Below are positions 17,502 through 26,048 of a stretch of DNA of 64,000 nucleotides, piece after piece (the first letter of the stretch is position 1; each line of letters begins with the position of its first letter). The notes below the pieces were generated by a model. That model searched no databases. It was not told the DNA's origin and saw nothing but the letters and a program-made list of their open reading frames with translations. The stretch comes from Clostridium sp. CM027 (lineage in GTDB: Bacteria; Bacillota; Clostridia; Clostridiales; Clostridiaceae): NCBI RefSeq assembly GCF_024730565.1, contig NZ_CP077725.1:1984001-2048000 (forward strand). The letters run 5' to 3'. The position numbers and the translations under genes are program-made.

Positions 17502-18887
17502 TCAATAAATAATTTTATTATTATTCCATTTACCTGATTTCATGTAGATTATACACATTACAAGTGATGCGAATGTTGCAAGAGGAGAAGCAAATCCAAT
17601 TTCATATAGAGTCATACCTACTATTTTACTTAAAACAAAAGATAACGGTATACGAATGATAAATGTAGCAATTAAACTGTGAATCATTGGAAATAACGAA
17701 TTACCACAACCACTAAAAAACGAGTTCATACAAAATACAAAGCATACCAAAATGCAATCGATGCTGTATGATTTAATATATAATGCAGCTGTTTCTATGA
17801 CCGCTGTATCCCTAGAAAACAATGCTGTAAGCGATGTTGGATTCCATTGTGCATATGCATAACATATTATTCCTAATATTAATGAGCATCCCGTGCCTAT
17901 ATACAAACATTGTTTTGCTCTTTCCTTCTTTCCTGCCCCCATATTCTGAGCTGTCATCGCTGCAATTGCTGAAGCAAATGCAATCGTTGGAAGCATTGTA
18001 AATACAATTATTTTTTCGACAACACCTACAGATGCAGAAGCAGTAAGTCCCATTACATTAATAACTGCTGTAATTATTATAAAAGAAATATTAATTAAAC
18101 CATCCTGTAATGCTATTGGTAATCCTAGCTTAAATACCTTCTTTGCTTTTCCTGCTTCAATCCTAATATGACTACGATGAAACTCAAAGTTAAAACCTAT
18201 CTTTTTTATATACAGCACCCCAATTATGAAGCTTATAGCTTGAGCAGCTATAGTAGCAATTGCAGCTCCTGGCGCCCCCATATGGAACCCACCCACTAAT
18301 ATTAAATCTACCATAATATTAGTTACGCAAGCTACCGCAATAAAGAATAATGGTGCTTTTGAATTGCCTAGCCCTCGCAGAATACCACTCAACGCATTGT
18401 ACCCTATAATAAATGGAATACCACAAGAACAGATAAAAATATATTCTTTTGTGTATTTAAATGCCTCTGTTGGCGTATTCATTAAATTTGTAATAGTACC
18501 TGTCATTACCACCATAATTACAGTCAACACAGCTGCTATTATACCAAATGTACAAATGATAGTTCCAACTGACTCTGCAATATCTTTATATTTTTTTGCA
18601 CCCAAATAGTTGCCAATTAAAATAGTACCTCCAGTTGTTAATCCAAGGATAACGCTTGTGATTGTCTGCATAATCTGGCTTCCTGTTGCCACAGCAGAAA
18701 CTTGCGCCGAATTATCAAACTGTCCAACAACCAACAAATCAGCTGCACCATAGAGTGCTTGCAACAAGCTTGCTAATAGAAACGGAAATGCAAATTTTAA
18801 AAGCGTTGGGATAACCTTACCCTCTGTTAAAGTATTCTCTTGTTTCATAATAACCTTTCCTTCTGTTAAAATGTTCTGTTGTGTCAT
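17502..18887 (-). CDS. MATE-family multidrug exporter
   Basis: This is a 461-aa, 12-helix cation-coupled exporter of the MATE family (LYGAADLLVVGQF, MNTPTEAFKYTKEYIFICSC, ITAVINVMGL). The first 28 residues contain an internal duplication: LTEGKVI occurs at residues 7-13 and 20-26 with a Met between, from duplicated DNA. The second copy is the one that aligns with usual MATE N-termini. The start at 18887 has an AGGAGG site. The gene lies 25 bases after a leader hairpin terminator, so expression may be controlled by attenuation. Confidence 0.9.
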   Translation of the reverse strand: MTQQNILTEGKVIMKQENTLTEGKVIPTLLKFAFPFLLASLLQALYGAADLLVVGQFDNSAQVSAVATGSQIMQTITSVILGLTTGGTILIGNYLGAKKYKDIAESVGTIICTFGIIAAVLTVIMVVMTGTITNLMNTPTEAFKYTKEYIFICSCGIPFIIGYNALSGILRGLGNSKAPLFFIAVACVTNIMVDLILVGGFHMGAPGAAIATIAAQAISFIIGVLYIKKIGFNFEFHRSHIRIEAGKAKKVFKLGLPIALQDGLINISFIIITAVINVMGLTASASVGVVEKIIVFTMLPTIAFASAIAAMTAQNMGAGKKERAKQCLYIGTGCSLILGIICYAYAQWNPTSLTALFSRDTAVIETAALYIKSYSIDCILVCFVFCMNSFFSGCGNSLFPMIHSLIATFIIRIPLSFVLSKIVGMTLYEIGFASPLATFASLVMCIIYMKSGKWNNNKIIY

Positions 18888-18903
18888 AATATGTGCCTCC
18901 TAA

Positions 18904-18958
18904 AATAAAAAAATGCTGGATAAGGAAGTTGGCTTTATCCAACCATCTTATCCAGCAT
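18904..18958 (-). promoter_or_regulatory. Leader terminator/attenuator before the MATE gene
   Basis: On the minus strand ATGCTGGATAAG and CTTATCCAGCAT form a 12-bp stem whose interior also pairs (GTTGG/CCAAC). Seven T follow, then the AGGAGG site of the MATE gene. A terminator ahead of the coding region suggests conditional read-through. The left arm also spells a tiny ORF (18958-18935, MLDKMVG) with GGAGGG 15 bases upstream, rather distant. Confidence 0.6.
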
Positions 18959-18993
18959 ATAATTATCTATATACCCTCCGATGAACAGTAGCA

Positions 18994-19022
18994 ATCGTAA
19001 CACATATGTTCAATATTGTCAA
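18994..19022 (-). promoter_or_regulatory. Promoter for the MATE leader
   Basis: TTGACA and TACGAT are separated by 17 bases on the minus strand. They would start a leader of about 100 bases before the MATE start codon. Confidence 0.55.
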
Positions 19023-19099
19023 AAATAAAACAAAGACATTTTTACCTATTGACAATTGCTTTTACGAGTAATATACTAAGCAATAACAACTGAATACAA

Positions 19100-19207
19100 C
19101 TTATCCAGAGCGGCAGAGGGACTGGCCCGATGATGCCCGACAACCAGCATTCTTAAGTGGAGTGCAATGGTGTCAATTCCATCAGATTATAAAATCTGAA
19201 AGATAAG
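19100..19207 (+). promoter_or_regulatory. SAM-I (S-box) riboswitch
   Basis: The P1 arms CTTATC and GATAAG enclose the conserved S-box core GAGGGACTGGCCCGATGA and GCCCGACAACC, then a GTGTCAATTCC segment. The family binds S-adenosylmethionine and terminates transcription when it is abundant. A terminator follows about 50 bases later, then metA. Confidence 0.95.
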
Positions 19208-19256
19208 GACGATAGCAAATTTTATAATACAATTTTATTGTTTATTAAAGTTAATC

Positions 19257-19291
19257 ACGCTGCTTTCCTTATAGGAAAGCAGCTTTTTTTT
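19257..19291 (+). terminator. Riboswitch-controlled terminator
   Basis: GCTGCTTTCC-TTAT-AGGAAAGCAGC followed by TTTTTTT. It lies between the S-box and metA and is the expression platform. Confidence 0.9.
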
Positions 19292-19321
19292 ATAAGATGC
19301 CTAATTACAAGGAGGATGCAA

Positions 19322-20239
19322 ATGCCAATAAAAATACCTGACAATCTTCCAGCGTTTAAAACTTTAAATAAAGAGAACATTTTTACTATTACAGAAGACT
19401 GCGCATTTCACCAAGATATTCGGCCTTTAAAAATTGTGATTTTAAACCTTATGCCAACAAAAATCGATACTGAAACACAAATTTTAAGACTTCTTGGGAA
19501 CTCTCCACTACAGATTGATATAGTTCTTCTTCACCCTGCAAGCCATGCATGTAAAAATATATCGCAGGAACATTTAATTAAATTTTATAACACTTTTGAA
19601 GAAATAAAGAATTCTAGATTTGATGGAATGATAATAACTGGAGCGCCAATTGAAAGTATTCCCTTTGAAGAAGTGGATTACTGGGAGGAGCTTAAAAAAA
19701 TTATGGAATGGAGTGTTCACAATGTATACTCTACCTTGCATATTTGTTGGGGTGCTCAAGCAGGGCTTCATTATCATTACGGAGTGCAAAAACATAAACT
19801 TGATAGTAAAGTATTTGGAGTGTTTAAACATAAAATAACAAAGCAAAACGTTAAACTTTTGAGTGGATTTGATGATGAATTTTATGTTCCACATTCAAGA
19901 CATACTGAAATAAGAAAAGTTGATATTGATAAAATAGATGAGCTTGAAATTTTATCAGAATCTGAGGAATCAGGCATTTACATTGTATCAGCAAAAAAGG
20001 GAAGACAAATTTTTATAACCGGGCATTCAGAGTATGATCCATTAACATTAAAAAATGAATATGACAGGGATATAGCAAACGGCTTAAATATAAATGTCCC
20101 CAAAAATTATTATCCAAAAGACGATCCATTAAAAATACCTATCGTAAAATGGAGAGGTCACTCAAGTTTGCTTTTTTTAAACTGGTTAAATTATTATGTT
20201 TATCAGGAGACACCTTACAATTTGGTGTACCTAGAATAA
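19322..20239 (+). CDS. metA: Homoserine O-acyltransferase
   Basis: MetA acylates homoserine (acetyl or succinyl donor) as the entry to methionine synthesis. The 305-aa protein begins [15 protein letters not shown]. It has the family landmarks [13 protein letters not shown], the catalytic Cys in [15 protein letters not shown], the RHTE segment and [10 protein letters not shown] with catalytic His/Glu. The frame stays open to 19238 within the riboswitch platform, but AAGGAGG before 19322 fixes the start. Control by the upstream S-box fits its role. Confidence 0.93.
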   Translation: MPIKIPDNLPAFKTLNKENIFTITEDCAFHQDIRPLKIVILNLMPTKIDTETQILRLLGNSPLQIDIVLLHPASHACKNISQEHLIKFYNTFEEIKNSRFDGMIITGAPIESIPFEEVDYWEELKKIMEWSVHNVYSTLHICWGAQAGLHYHYGVQKHKLDSKVFGVFKHKITKQNVKLLSGFDDEFYVPHSRHTEIRKVDIDKIDELEILSESEESGIYIVSAKKGRQIFITGHSEYDPLTLKNEYDRDIANGLNINVPKNYYPKDDPLKIPIVKWRGHSSLLFLNWLNYYVYQETPYNLVYLE

Positions 20240-20249
20240 TACATATAAA

Positions 20250-20281
20250 AGTTGGGCCCCTAGTAACTTAGGGACCCAACT
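20250..20281 (-). terminator. Hairpin terminator between convergent genes
   Basis: GTTGGGCCCCTA pairs with TAGGGACCCAAC (one bulge). The T-rich side faces the minus-strand deacetylase gene. Confidence 0.7.
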
Positions 20282-20305
20282 CTAAATATTGAACTTTATT
20301 AAAAT

Positions 20306-21169
20306 TTAATCTGTATTAGAAATACGTTTCTTAAATTCTTCCATGTCATGGAATGAACTTATATATACCCTATGTAAGGAAAGTATACCATCCTCTTTGG
20401 AAGACCATCTGCCGTCAGTACTAAAAGCCATTGTATACCCTGCTTCTCGTACAGCCTCAATTGAAGTTTTGCTGTATCCACCATAAGGGTAGGAAAAGAA
20501 TTTTATTTGTTTATTTAATATTTTTTCCAAATCTTTTTTAGATTTAACTAAAGTTTCTAGTTGCTTATCCTTAGGCATCTCTTTTAAATTTTCATGCTTT
20601 ACGGTATGACTCCCTATTTCCACTCCATATTTTTCCATTTCCACAAGCTGTTTCGAAGTCATATAGTTAGGACTTTTATCAATACTACCAGTAATAACAA
20701 AAATTGTTGCTTTAAAATTATACTTTTTCAAAACAGGGAACATATCCGTATAATTATCTTCATAACCATCATCAAAAGTAAGAACTATGGATTTTTCAGG
20801 TATTGGTATATCCTTAATAAGATATTCATATAAATTTGTAAGTGTAATAGTATAATAACCATTATCTTTTAAATATTTTAGTTGCTCCTCAAATCTTTTA
20901 ACAGGAAGACGAATAGGATTATCTTTTTCGTAGTCAATTGAATGGTACATTAAAACTGGAACACTCTTTCCTGAAGCCTTCATAACAGCAGTCTTGTCAA
21001 AAGCGGGTATCGAAGAGGTTTGAGCGGGTTCAGCCGGTTTAACGGGTTCAACTGCAGTTGCTGGTTTAACTGGGGCAGTTTTTTTTATTGTAGCAGTCTT
21101 CGATCTTGAACACCCCGAAAGAGACATTAAAATAACGAGTGTAAATATTAAAATTATTTTTTTTCTCAT
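20306..21169 (-). CDS. Lipid-anchored polysaccharide deacetylase (NodB domain)
   Basis: The 287-aa protein has a signal peptide with lipobox SLSGC and a Pro/Ala/Lys linker with VKPA repeats, then a NodB deacetylase domain. Motifs are VLMYHSI, the metal-binding TFDDGYEDNY, SHTVKH and SYPYGG. It probably de-N-acetylates cell-wall or extracellular glycans on the outer membrane face. The open frame begins at 21205, but AAGGAGG before ATG at 21169 sets the start. Confidence 0.9.
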   Translation of the reverse strand: MRKKIILIFTLVILMSLSGCSRSKTATIKKTAPVKPATAVEPVKPAEPAQTSSIPAFDKTAVMKASGKSVPVLMYHSIDYEKDNPIRLPVKRFEEQLKYLKDNGYYTITLTNLYEYLIKDIPIPEKSIVLTFDDGYEDNYTDMFPVLKKYNFKATIFVITGSIDKSPNYMTSKQLVEMEKYGVEIGSHTVKHENLKEMPKDKQLETLVKSKKDLEKILNKQIKFFSYPYGGYSKTSIEAVREAGYTMAFSTDGRWSSKEDGILSLHRVYISSFHDMEEFKKRISNTD

Positions 21170-21446
21170 AATAACCTCCTTGTATGTATTTTTTCGGAAA
21201 CACATATTATTTTTTAATCTTCATCATCTAATACAAAACCCCTTAATAATAAATTCCCTGAGTATTTTGTAACCCTAATGCTAAATTGATCACCTTACAT
21301 TTATTAACTTTATACCATCCAGATTATAAAATCAATCTTTTCCGGTATTTTCTTTATTTTATTATTTTCTTTTAATTCATAAATATCTAAAACAGGTTGT
21401 AAAATATAATATACTTCTATATAATTAAATTATAATAATAATATAT

Positions 21447-21538
21447 GTGCTAGGGGTGCCTAATGGCTGAGATATGAATATTTAATTCATTGACCCTTAT
21501 ACCTGATCTGGATAATACCAGCGGAGGAAAGCGGTTAT
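21447..21538 (+). promoter_or_regulatory. TPP (THI-box) riboswitch
   Basis: The conserved blocks GGGGTGC, GCTGAGA, ACCCTTATACCTGATCTGG and AATACCAGCG are present in order. The element binds thiamine pyrophosphate. It is followed by a terminator and then thiT. Confidence 0.95.
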
Positions 21539-21553
21539 GATGTATAAGTATAT

Positions 21554-21590
21554 TAACTATATTCCTTTTTTGAATATAGTTTTTTTGTTT
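21554..21590 (+). terminator. Riboswitch-controlled terminator
   Basis: AACTATATTC pairs with GAATATAGTT, followed by a run of T. It is the expression platform of the THI box. Confidence 0.85.
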
Positions 21591-21633
21591 TTGCCATAAT
21601 ACTTCTGTAGCACAATACATGGAGGCTATAAAA

Positions 21634-22275
21634 ATGACTTTTACCGAAAGAATCGCTGAAATTACAAAAACCCCCATTGCTCTTTTTGCACTATTAGGAG
21701 TTTTGTTATTAATCTATGCAGTTTTGAAAGTTAGGAAAATTAAATTTACTACGCAGATGATAACTTTAGTTGGTATATCTCTTGCATTATCTACTGTATT
21801 GCAGTTTATTACAATTATAAAATTACCACAAGGTGGTAGCATTACTGCTGGGAGCATGGTTCCAATCATACTTATATCCTTATTTTATGGTCCTGAAGTT
21901 GGGTTTTTAACAGGTTTTTTATTTGGAATTATTAATTTTTTAGTAGCACCCTTCGCACTCCATCCAGTGCAAGTACTATTTGATTATCCGCTTCCTTTTA
22001 TGGCCATTGGAATAGTTGGTTACTTTAGATCACGTAATACTAAGGTCATACTTATTGGCGTAGTCGTAGCAATGCTAGCTAGATTTACATGCCATTTTAT
22101 TTCTGGAGTAGTGTTCTTCGGAAGCTATGCTCCAAAAGGAACCTCTGTTTATTTATACTCCCTTTTATATAACGGTTCATACCTAAGTGTGGAAACCATT
22201 ATTACCTGTGTAATTATTGGGCTTCTACCTTTAAAACGATTATCAAAGTTAGCTATAACCAAAGCTCTAAATTAA
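21634..22275 (+). CDS. thiT: Thiamine transporter S component (ThiT)
   Basis: ThiT is the substrate-binding membrane subunit of an ECF importer and shares a general energising module encoded elsewhere. The 213-aa protein has about six helices, with GGSITAGSMVPIILISLFYG and FLTGFLFGIINFLV matching ThiT/YuaJ. The TPP riboswitch upstream supports thiamine as the substrate. ATG at 21634 is chosen because GGAGG lies directly before it. Confidence 0.93.
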   Translation: MTFTERIAEITKTPIALFALLGVLLLIYAVLKVRKIKFTTQMITLVGISLALSTVLQFITIIKLPQGGSITAGSMVPIILISLFYGPEVGFLTGFLFGIINFLVAPFALHPVQVLFDYPLPFMAIGIVGYFRSRNTKVILIGVVVAMLARFTCHFISGVVFFGSYAPKGTSVYLYSLLYNGSYLSVETIITCVIIGLLPLKRLSKLAITKALN

Positions 22276-22363
22276 CTCGAAATATATCTACTACCTACTT
22301 CACGTTTTTCTTCAACCAAAAGTTATACTAATACATTATTCTGTTCATCATGAAGTTTACTGT

Positions 22364-22413
22364 ATTATATTTAATGCTACGTAATATTAATATTACGTAG
22401 CATTAAATATAAT
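22364..22413. repeat. 50-bp perfect palindrome
   Basis: The arms 22364-22388 and 22389-22413 are exact reverse complements with no loop. It lies between convergent thiT and the MFS gene and probably acts as their shared terminator, although it lacks a good T run. Confidence 0.85.
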
Positions 22414-22477
22414 AACTTAGAAATTACTATCAATCATCTCTTAACTCTAGCCCACTAAAATGGGCAATTCTGTTAGA

Positions 22478-23668
22478 TTACGTTTTAATCATTCTTTTAG
22501 ATGAAAGAATACCCATAATACATAAACCAATTATAAAATAAAAAATATAATTATAATTCGCAAGGATATCCATTAGAAGTCCAGAAGCCAACACCCCGAT
22601 AATGGCTCCTATACCATATGCCGTAAACACAACACCATAATTCTCACTATAATGTTTCGTTCCATACATATCAAGAGTTGAAGTAGGCGCTATAGCTAAC
22701 CATCCTCCAAGATTAAACCAAAATATCGAAAACGCTATACTAAATAATACTAAACTGCCTTCATTTGCCACTAGCATTAATAATGCTGCGATAATAATTA
22801 GTGCGTAAGAAATTAGCATGGCGGTTTTAGACGAGTACTTATCCGTAATCAAGCCAAATATAGGTCTACCTATTCCATTAAAAACTGCAAATACGATCAT
22901 TAATAAAGCTACTGTTTTTGGGGATAGCTTAATGAGTTCTACACCAACGTTACTTGTCATTCCAATTAACATTAGTCCAATCATTGATCCAATCATAAAA
23001 TTTACATATAACCCTTTAAAGTTTTTTGATTTAATCATTTTAGCAGTATTCGTACCATTCATATGAATTTTTGTGCTTGCAGTTGTTTCAAGACTTTTAC
23101 TTTCCACATCAGACGGATATCTAAATGGATACGAAAGCAAAGGTATTATTACCCCAAAAGATACACCTAATATTAGGAAAGCTTTTGTTATTCCATAACT
23201 TTCTATTAAATTTCTTGCAAGTGGAGCTGTTATAAGTGGTGACAACCCAAATCCTATTAATACAATGCCTACTACTAAGCCTTTTTTTTCTGGAAACCAT
23301 TTTGCTACTACCGTCATCGGAGCTCCATATGCTATGCCTACGCCAGCGCCAATTATTACCCCATATGTTATAGTTAAAATATATATATTTGGTGCATATG
23401 CAGATAATATCCATCCTAATGCTACAAGAAGTGCACCCATAGAAATAACCATTCTTGGACTGTATTTCTCTAAATATTTTCCAGTTATAAACATAAAAAA
23501 TGAATAAGCTGCTAAAGAAACCATGTAAGGAAAGCCACTTTGAGTAGATCCTATATTAAAAGCCTTTTCAATTGGAATCCTAAAAACACTCCATGAGTAT
23601 ACAGTGCCTAAGCACATCATAATTATAATTCCCAAAATCACATATATCCACCTTTGCTTAAATTTCAT
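22478..23668 (-). CDS. OFA-family major facilitator transporter
   Basis: This 396-aa protein has 12 predicted helices. The start (LGTVYSWSVFRIPIEKAF), GVGIAYGAPMTVVAKWFPEKKG and FWFNLGGWLAIAPTSTLDMYG are characteristic of the oxalate:formate antiporter family, which carries small carboxylates such as lactate, oxalate or formate. The actual substrate is unknown. It is a single gene; a GGGGATGATAAT leader precedes ATG. Confidence 0.88.
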   Translation of the reverse strand: MKFKQRWIYVILGIIIMMCLGTVYSWSVFRIPIEKAFNIGSTQSGFPYMVSLAAYSFFMFITGKYLEKYSPRMVISMGALLVALGWILSAYAPNIYILTITYGVIIGAGVGIAYGAPMTVVAKWFPEKKGLVVGIVLIGFGLSPLITAPLARNLIESYGITKAFLILGVSFGVIIPLLSYPFRYPSDVESKSLETTASTKIHMNGTNTAKMIKSKNFKGLYVNFMIGSMIGLMLIGMTSNVGVELIKLSPKTVALLMIVFAVFNGIGRPIFGLITDKYSSKTAMLISYALIIIAALLMLVANEGSLVLFSIAFSIFWFNLGGWLAIAPTSTLDMYGTKHYSENYGVVFTAYGIGAIIGVLASGLLMDILANYNYIFYFIIGLCIMGILSSKRMIKT

Positions 23669-23718
23669 ATTATCATCCCCTTCGTTTTTTATAATACTCC
23701 TTTAAAATTAAAATCAAT

Positions 23719-23768
23719 AAAAAAGCCAATAACAAAAACTCCTCACTCAGAGTTATAGTTATTGGCTT
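23719..23768 (-). terminator. Hairpin terminator of the DUF2294 gene
   Basis: AAGCCAATAAC pairs with GTTATTGGCTT; on minus it is followed by TTTTTT. It lies just upstream of the MFS gene start and so separates the two. Confidence 0.75.
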
Positions 23769-23810
23769 ACCCCTTGACTGGTCATTGACCCTTCAGTGCG
23801 TCTTCCATGA

Positions 23811-24173
23811 TTATTTTATTAATCGTTCTTCAATATCTTGGTCTACAATTATAGCTATAATTTTTTCACCTGTTTTGGTACTCACATCAGAATAAGTACT
23901 TACTATATTAACATCAATTATAGATTTTATAGTTTCTTCCAAATTTTCTCTTGCATTCTCAAACAAAGCAATATTCAGTCTTTTAATTAAATCGACGCCT
24001 TCCTTGCTTTGAGCCAAGCTTTTTTCTGATTTACTTAAAAATCCTTTAAGTCTTACTATAATTAAATCTTGAAATATGATTGTCCGAATTTTTTCTGGGC
24101 CTCTACCCATGTGTTCAATCTCAAATTTACTAATTGCTTCGCTTAATTTCGCTTCAATTTGTCCTTTTGTCAT
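23811..24173 (-). CDS. DUF2294 / MpsC-like protein, 120 aa
   Basis: This soluble protein of 120 aa matches the DUF2294 family. Markers are MGRGPEKIRTIIFQDLIIVR near residue 22 and YSDVSTKTGEKIIAIIVD near the end. In staphylococci a DUF2294 protein (MpsC) is linked to a sodium-dependent membrane-potential system; no MpsA/MpsB partner is seen nearby, so that role is not assured here. The ATG follows GGAGCTC. It is a single gene with its own terminator. Confidence 0.82.
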   Translation of the reverse strand: MTKGQIEAKLSEAISKFEIEHMGRGPEKIRTIIFQDLIIVRLKGFLSKSEKSLAQSKEGVDLIKRLNIALFENARENLEETIKSIIDVNIVSTYSDVSTKTGEKIIAIIVDQDIEERLIK

Positions 24174-24299
24174 TGAGCTCCTCCATAAATCATCATAAAT
24201 AGAATCAGAGTCTTGATATAATAAATAATTTTAGCATATCAATTGATAATTGTAAATAATAATATTTAAGGTTGTAGTTTGTTACTTTATCATCCTTTG

Positions 24300-25745
24300 C
24301 TAAGATTCAAATTTCCTAATCAAATTTATTTCCGCTCTAACAGGCGGTTTAGAATCACTTTTGCCTCGCACGTTCACTTTATCTTCGCAAATATTCAGTT
24401 CTCTTGCTATAATAGCCTTAACTCTAGGTTTACAAAAATTCCCTTGGCAAGTTCCCATTCCTGCTCTTGTACGTCTTTTAATCGCATCTATAGAGTTAAT
24501 TGGTATATTTCTATGAAGCGCATCTATAATCTCTGCCTCTGTAACCTGCTCACATCTGCATATAATATTTTTTGATTTATCTTCATGATTAACTTCTCCA
24601 TCAAAACTATTATCTTTTTTTACTATTATTCCTTTTCTATAAGGATTAAAATTATTATTCTTCACAAGATTCATTCCTGAATTCTTAAGTATTTCTACCA
24701 CCATCTCAGCAATTGCTGGCGATGATGTAAGCCCCGGAGAATCTATCCCAGCCACATTAATAAATCTTTTAACTCTGCTTTCCTCAATGATAAAATCCCC
24801 CGTACTGCTACTAGCTCTTATCCCTGAAAAAGTAGTTAATGCGCCTCTCACATTAAAATCAGGTATGGACTTTCTAGCCGCCATAATGACATCTTTTAAA
24901 GTTTCAGCGGTAGTTGACACATCATCTCCATTACTCACTTCTTCTGCATTAGGTCCTATCATAAAATTGCCATGATATGTGGTAGTTACTAATATCCCTT
25001 TCCCTTTATCTGTAGGCACTTGAAAAATAACAGTATTCACAAGGTGCCCTTGATCTTTTCCCATTAAAATATATTGGCCTCTCTTTGGTGTTATTTTAAA
25101 ATCATCGATCCCTACCATGTTAGATATATTATCACTATGCAAACCCGCAGCATTTATAATATATCTTGCTTTAATATCCTCCTTGTTAGTATGTACAATA
25201 AACTTATCTTCTAATTTTTCTATAGATATTACTTCATTTTCAAGCTTAAGTTCAACGCCATTAGTTATAGCATTTTCTACTAACGCAATTGTAAATTCAT
25301 AAGGAGACGCTACCCCTACGCTTTTAGCATATAGTGCTACCTTTACTTCACTATTTAAGTGTGGCTCTATTCCTTTTAGTCTCGCTCCTCTTATCACCTC
25401 TAAATCATTACAGTCTAATTTTAGACCATTTTCATAAAGCTCAGTAATTTTTTTCTCGTCACCTTCATTAAATCCAATCACTAAAGCTCCTGTTTGTCTG
25501 TATCCAAAATTTAATTCTTCCTCAAGACTTCTATACATTTTGTTTCCTTTTCCGCATAATCGTCCTTTTAATGTACCGTACTTTGCAGCATATCCACCAT
25601 GAACTATTCCACTATTTGCTTTTGATGCTTTCGTTGCAACGTCATCTTCTTTTTCTAAAACGCCTATTTTTAGATTATATCTTGAAAGTTCCCTTGCTAT
25701 CGCTGCACCTACTACTCCTGCTCCTATAATAATTACATCATACAT
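24300..25745 (-). CDS. FAD-dependent oxidoreductase with C-terminal BFD-type iron-sulfur domain
   Basis: This 481-aa enzyme has the dinucleotide fold GAGVVGAAIARELS at the N-terminus, a DAO oxidoreductase body, and a C-terminal BFD-like [2Fe-2S] domain. The cysteines are CRCEQVTEAEI and GTCQGNFCKPRV (pattern CxC...CxxxxC). The layout matches the anaerobic glycerol-3-phosphate dehydrogenase/L-2-hydroxyglutarate oxidase group. In clostridia it usually sits beside GlpB/DUF1667 partners; none is here. ATG at 25745 is preferred over the GTG at 25754, which overlaps the GAGGGG site. Confidence 0.88.
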   Translation of the reverse strand: MYDVIIIGAGVVGAAIARELSRYNLKIGVLEKEDDVATKASKANSGIVHGGYAAKYGTLKGRLCGKGNKMYRSLEEELNFGYRQTGALVIGFNEGDEKKITELYENGLKLDCNDLEVIRGARLKGIEPHLNSEVKVALYAKSVGVASPYEFTIALVENAITNGVELKLENEVISIEKLEDKFIVHTNKEDIKARYIINAAGLHSDNISNMVGIDDFKITPKRGQYILMGKDQGHLVNTVIFQVPTDKGKGILVTTTYHGNFMIGPNAEEVSNGDDVSTTAETLKDVIMAARKSIPDFNVRGALTTFSGIRASSSTGDFIIEESRVKRFINVAGIDSPGLTSSPAIAEMVVEILKNSGMNLVKNNNFNPYRKGIIVKKDNSFDGEVNHEDKSKNIICRCEQVTEAEIIDALHRNIPINSIDAIKRRTRAGMGTCQGNFCKPRVKAIIARELNICEDKVNVRGKSDSKPPVRAEINLIRKFES

Positions 25746-25965
25746 AAATATCACCCCTCAACATATTATTAATATTTAAAACCTTTTAATATTTAATCTT
25801 TGTTAATATCTATTATAATATAATTATTTACATTATAATAGATATTTTCAATAAAATCGTTTTCTTATTTATTAGTTTTCGCCGTGTATGTTGTTTATAA
25901 AAATAAATGCGATGTAATTTTATAGTTGCTGAGCTATTAAATAAATTTTACTTAATGCGAGAACG

Positions 25966-25998
25966 TAAAAAGCATGTGTCAATTACTTTGACACACAC
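25966..25998 (-). terminator. Hairpin terminator after hydG
   Basis: TGTGTCAA and TTGACACA form the stem; the minus-strand tail is GCTTTTTA. Confidence 0.7.
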
Positions 25999-26048
25999 CT
26001 TTACTGTATTTTATGATTATGGTTATGTTTAAATGTTAATTTGTAATA

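Noticed and set aside
18935-18958. Seven-codon leader peptide as a proven regulator of the MATE gene
   Set aside because: The GGAGGG lies 15 bases from the ATG, too far for confident translation; kept only as part of the attenuator hypothesis.
23121-23414. Long opposite-strand and alternate-frame ORFs inside the MFS and other transporter genes
   Set aside because: They follow codon structure of the real genes in other frames, have no ribosome sites and odd composition; treated as shadows throughout.
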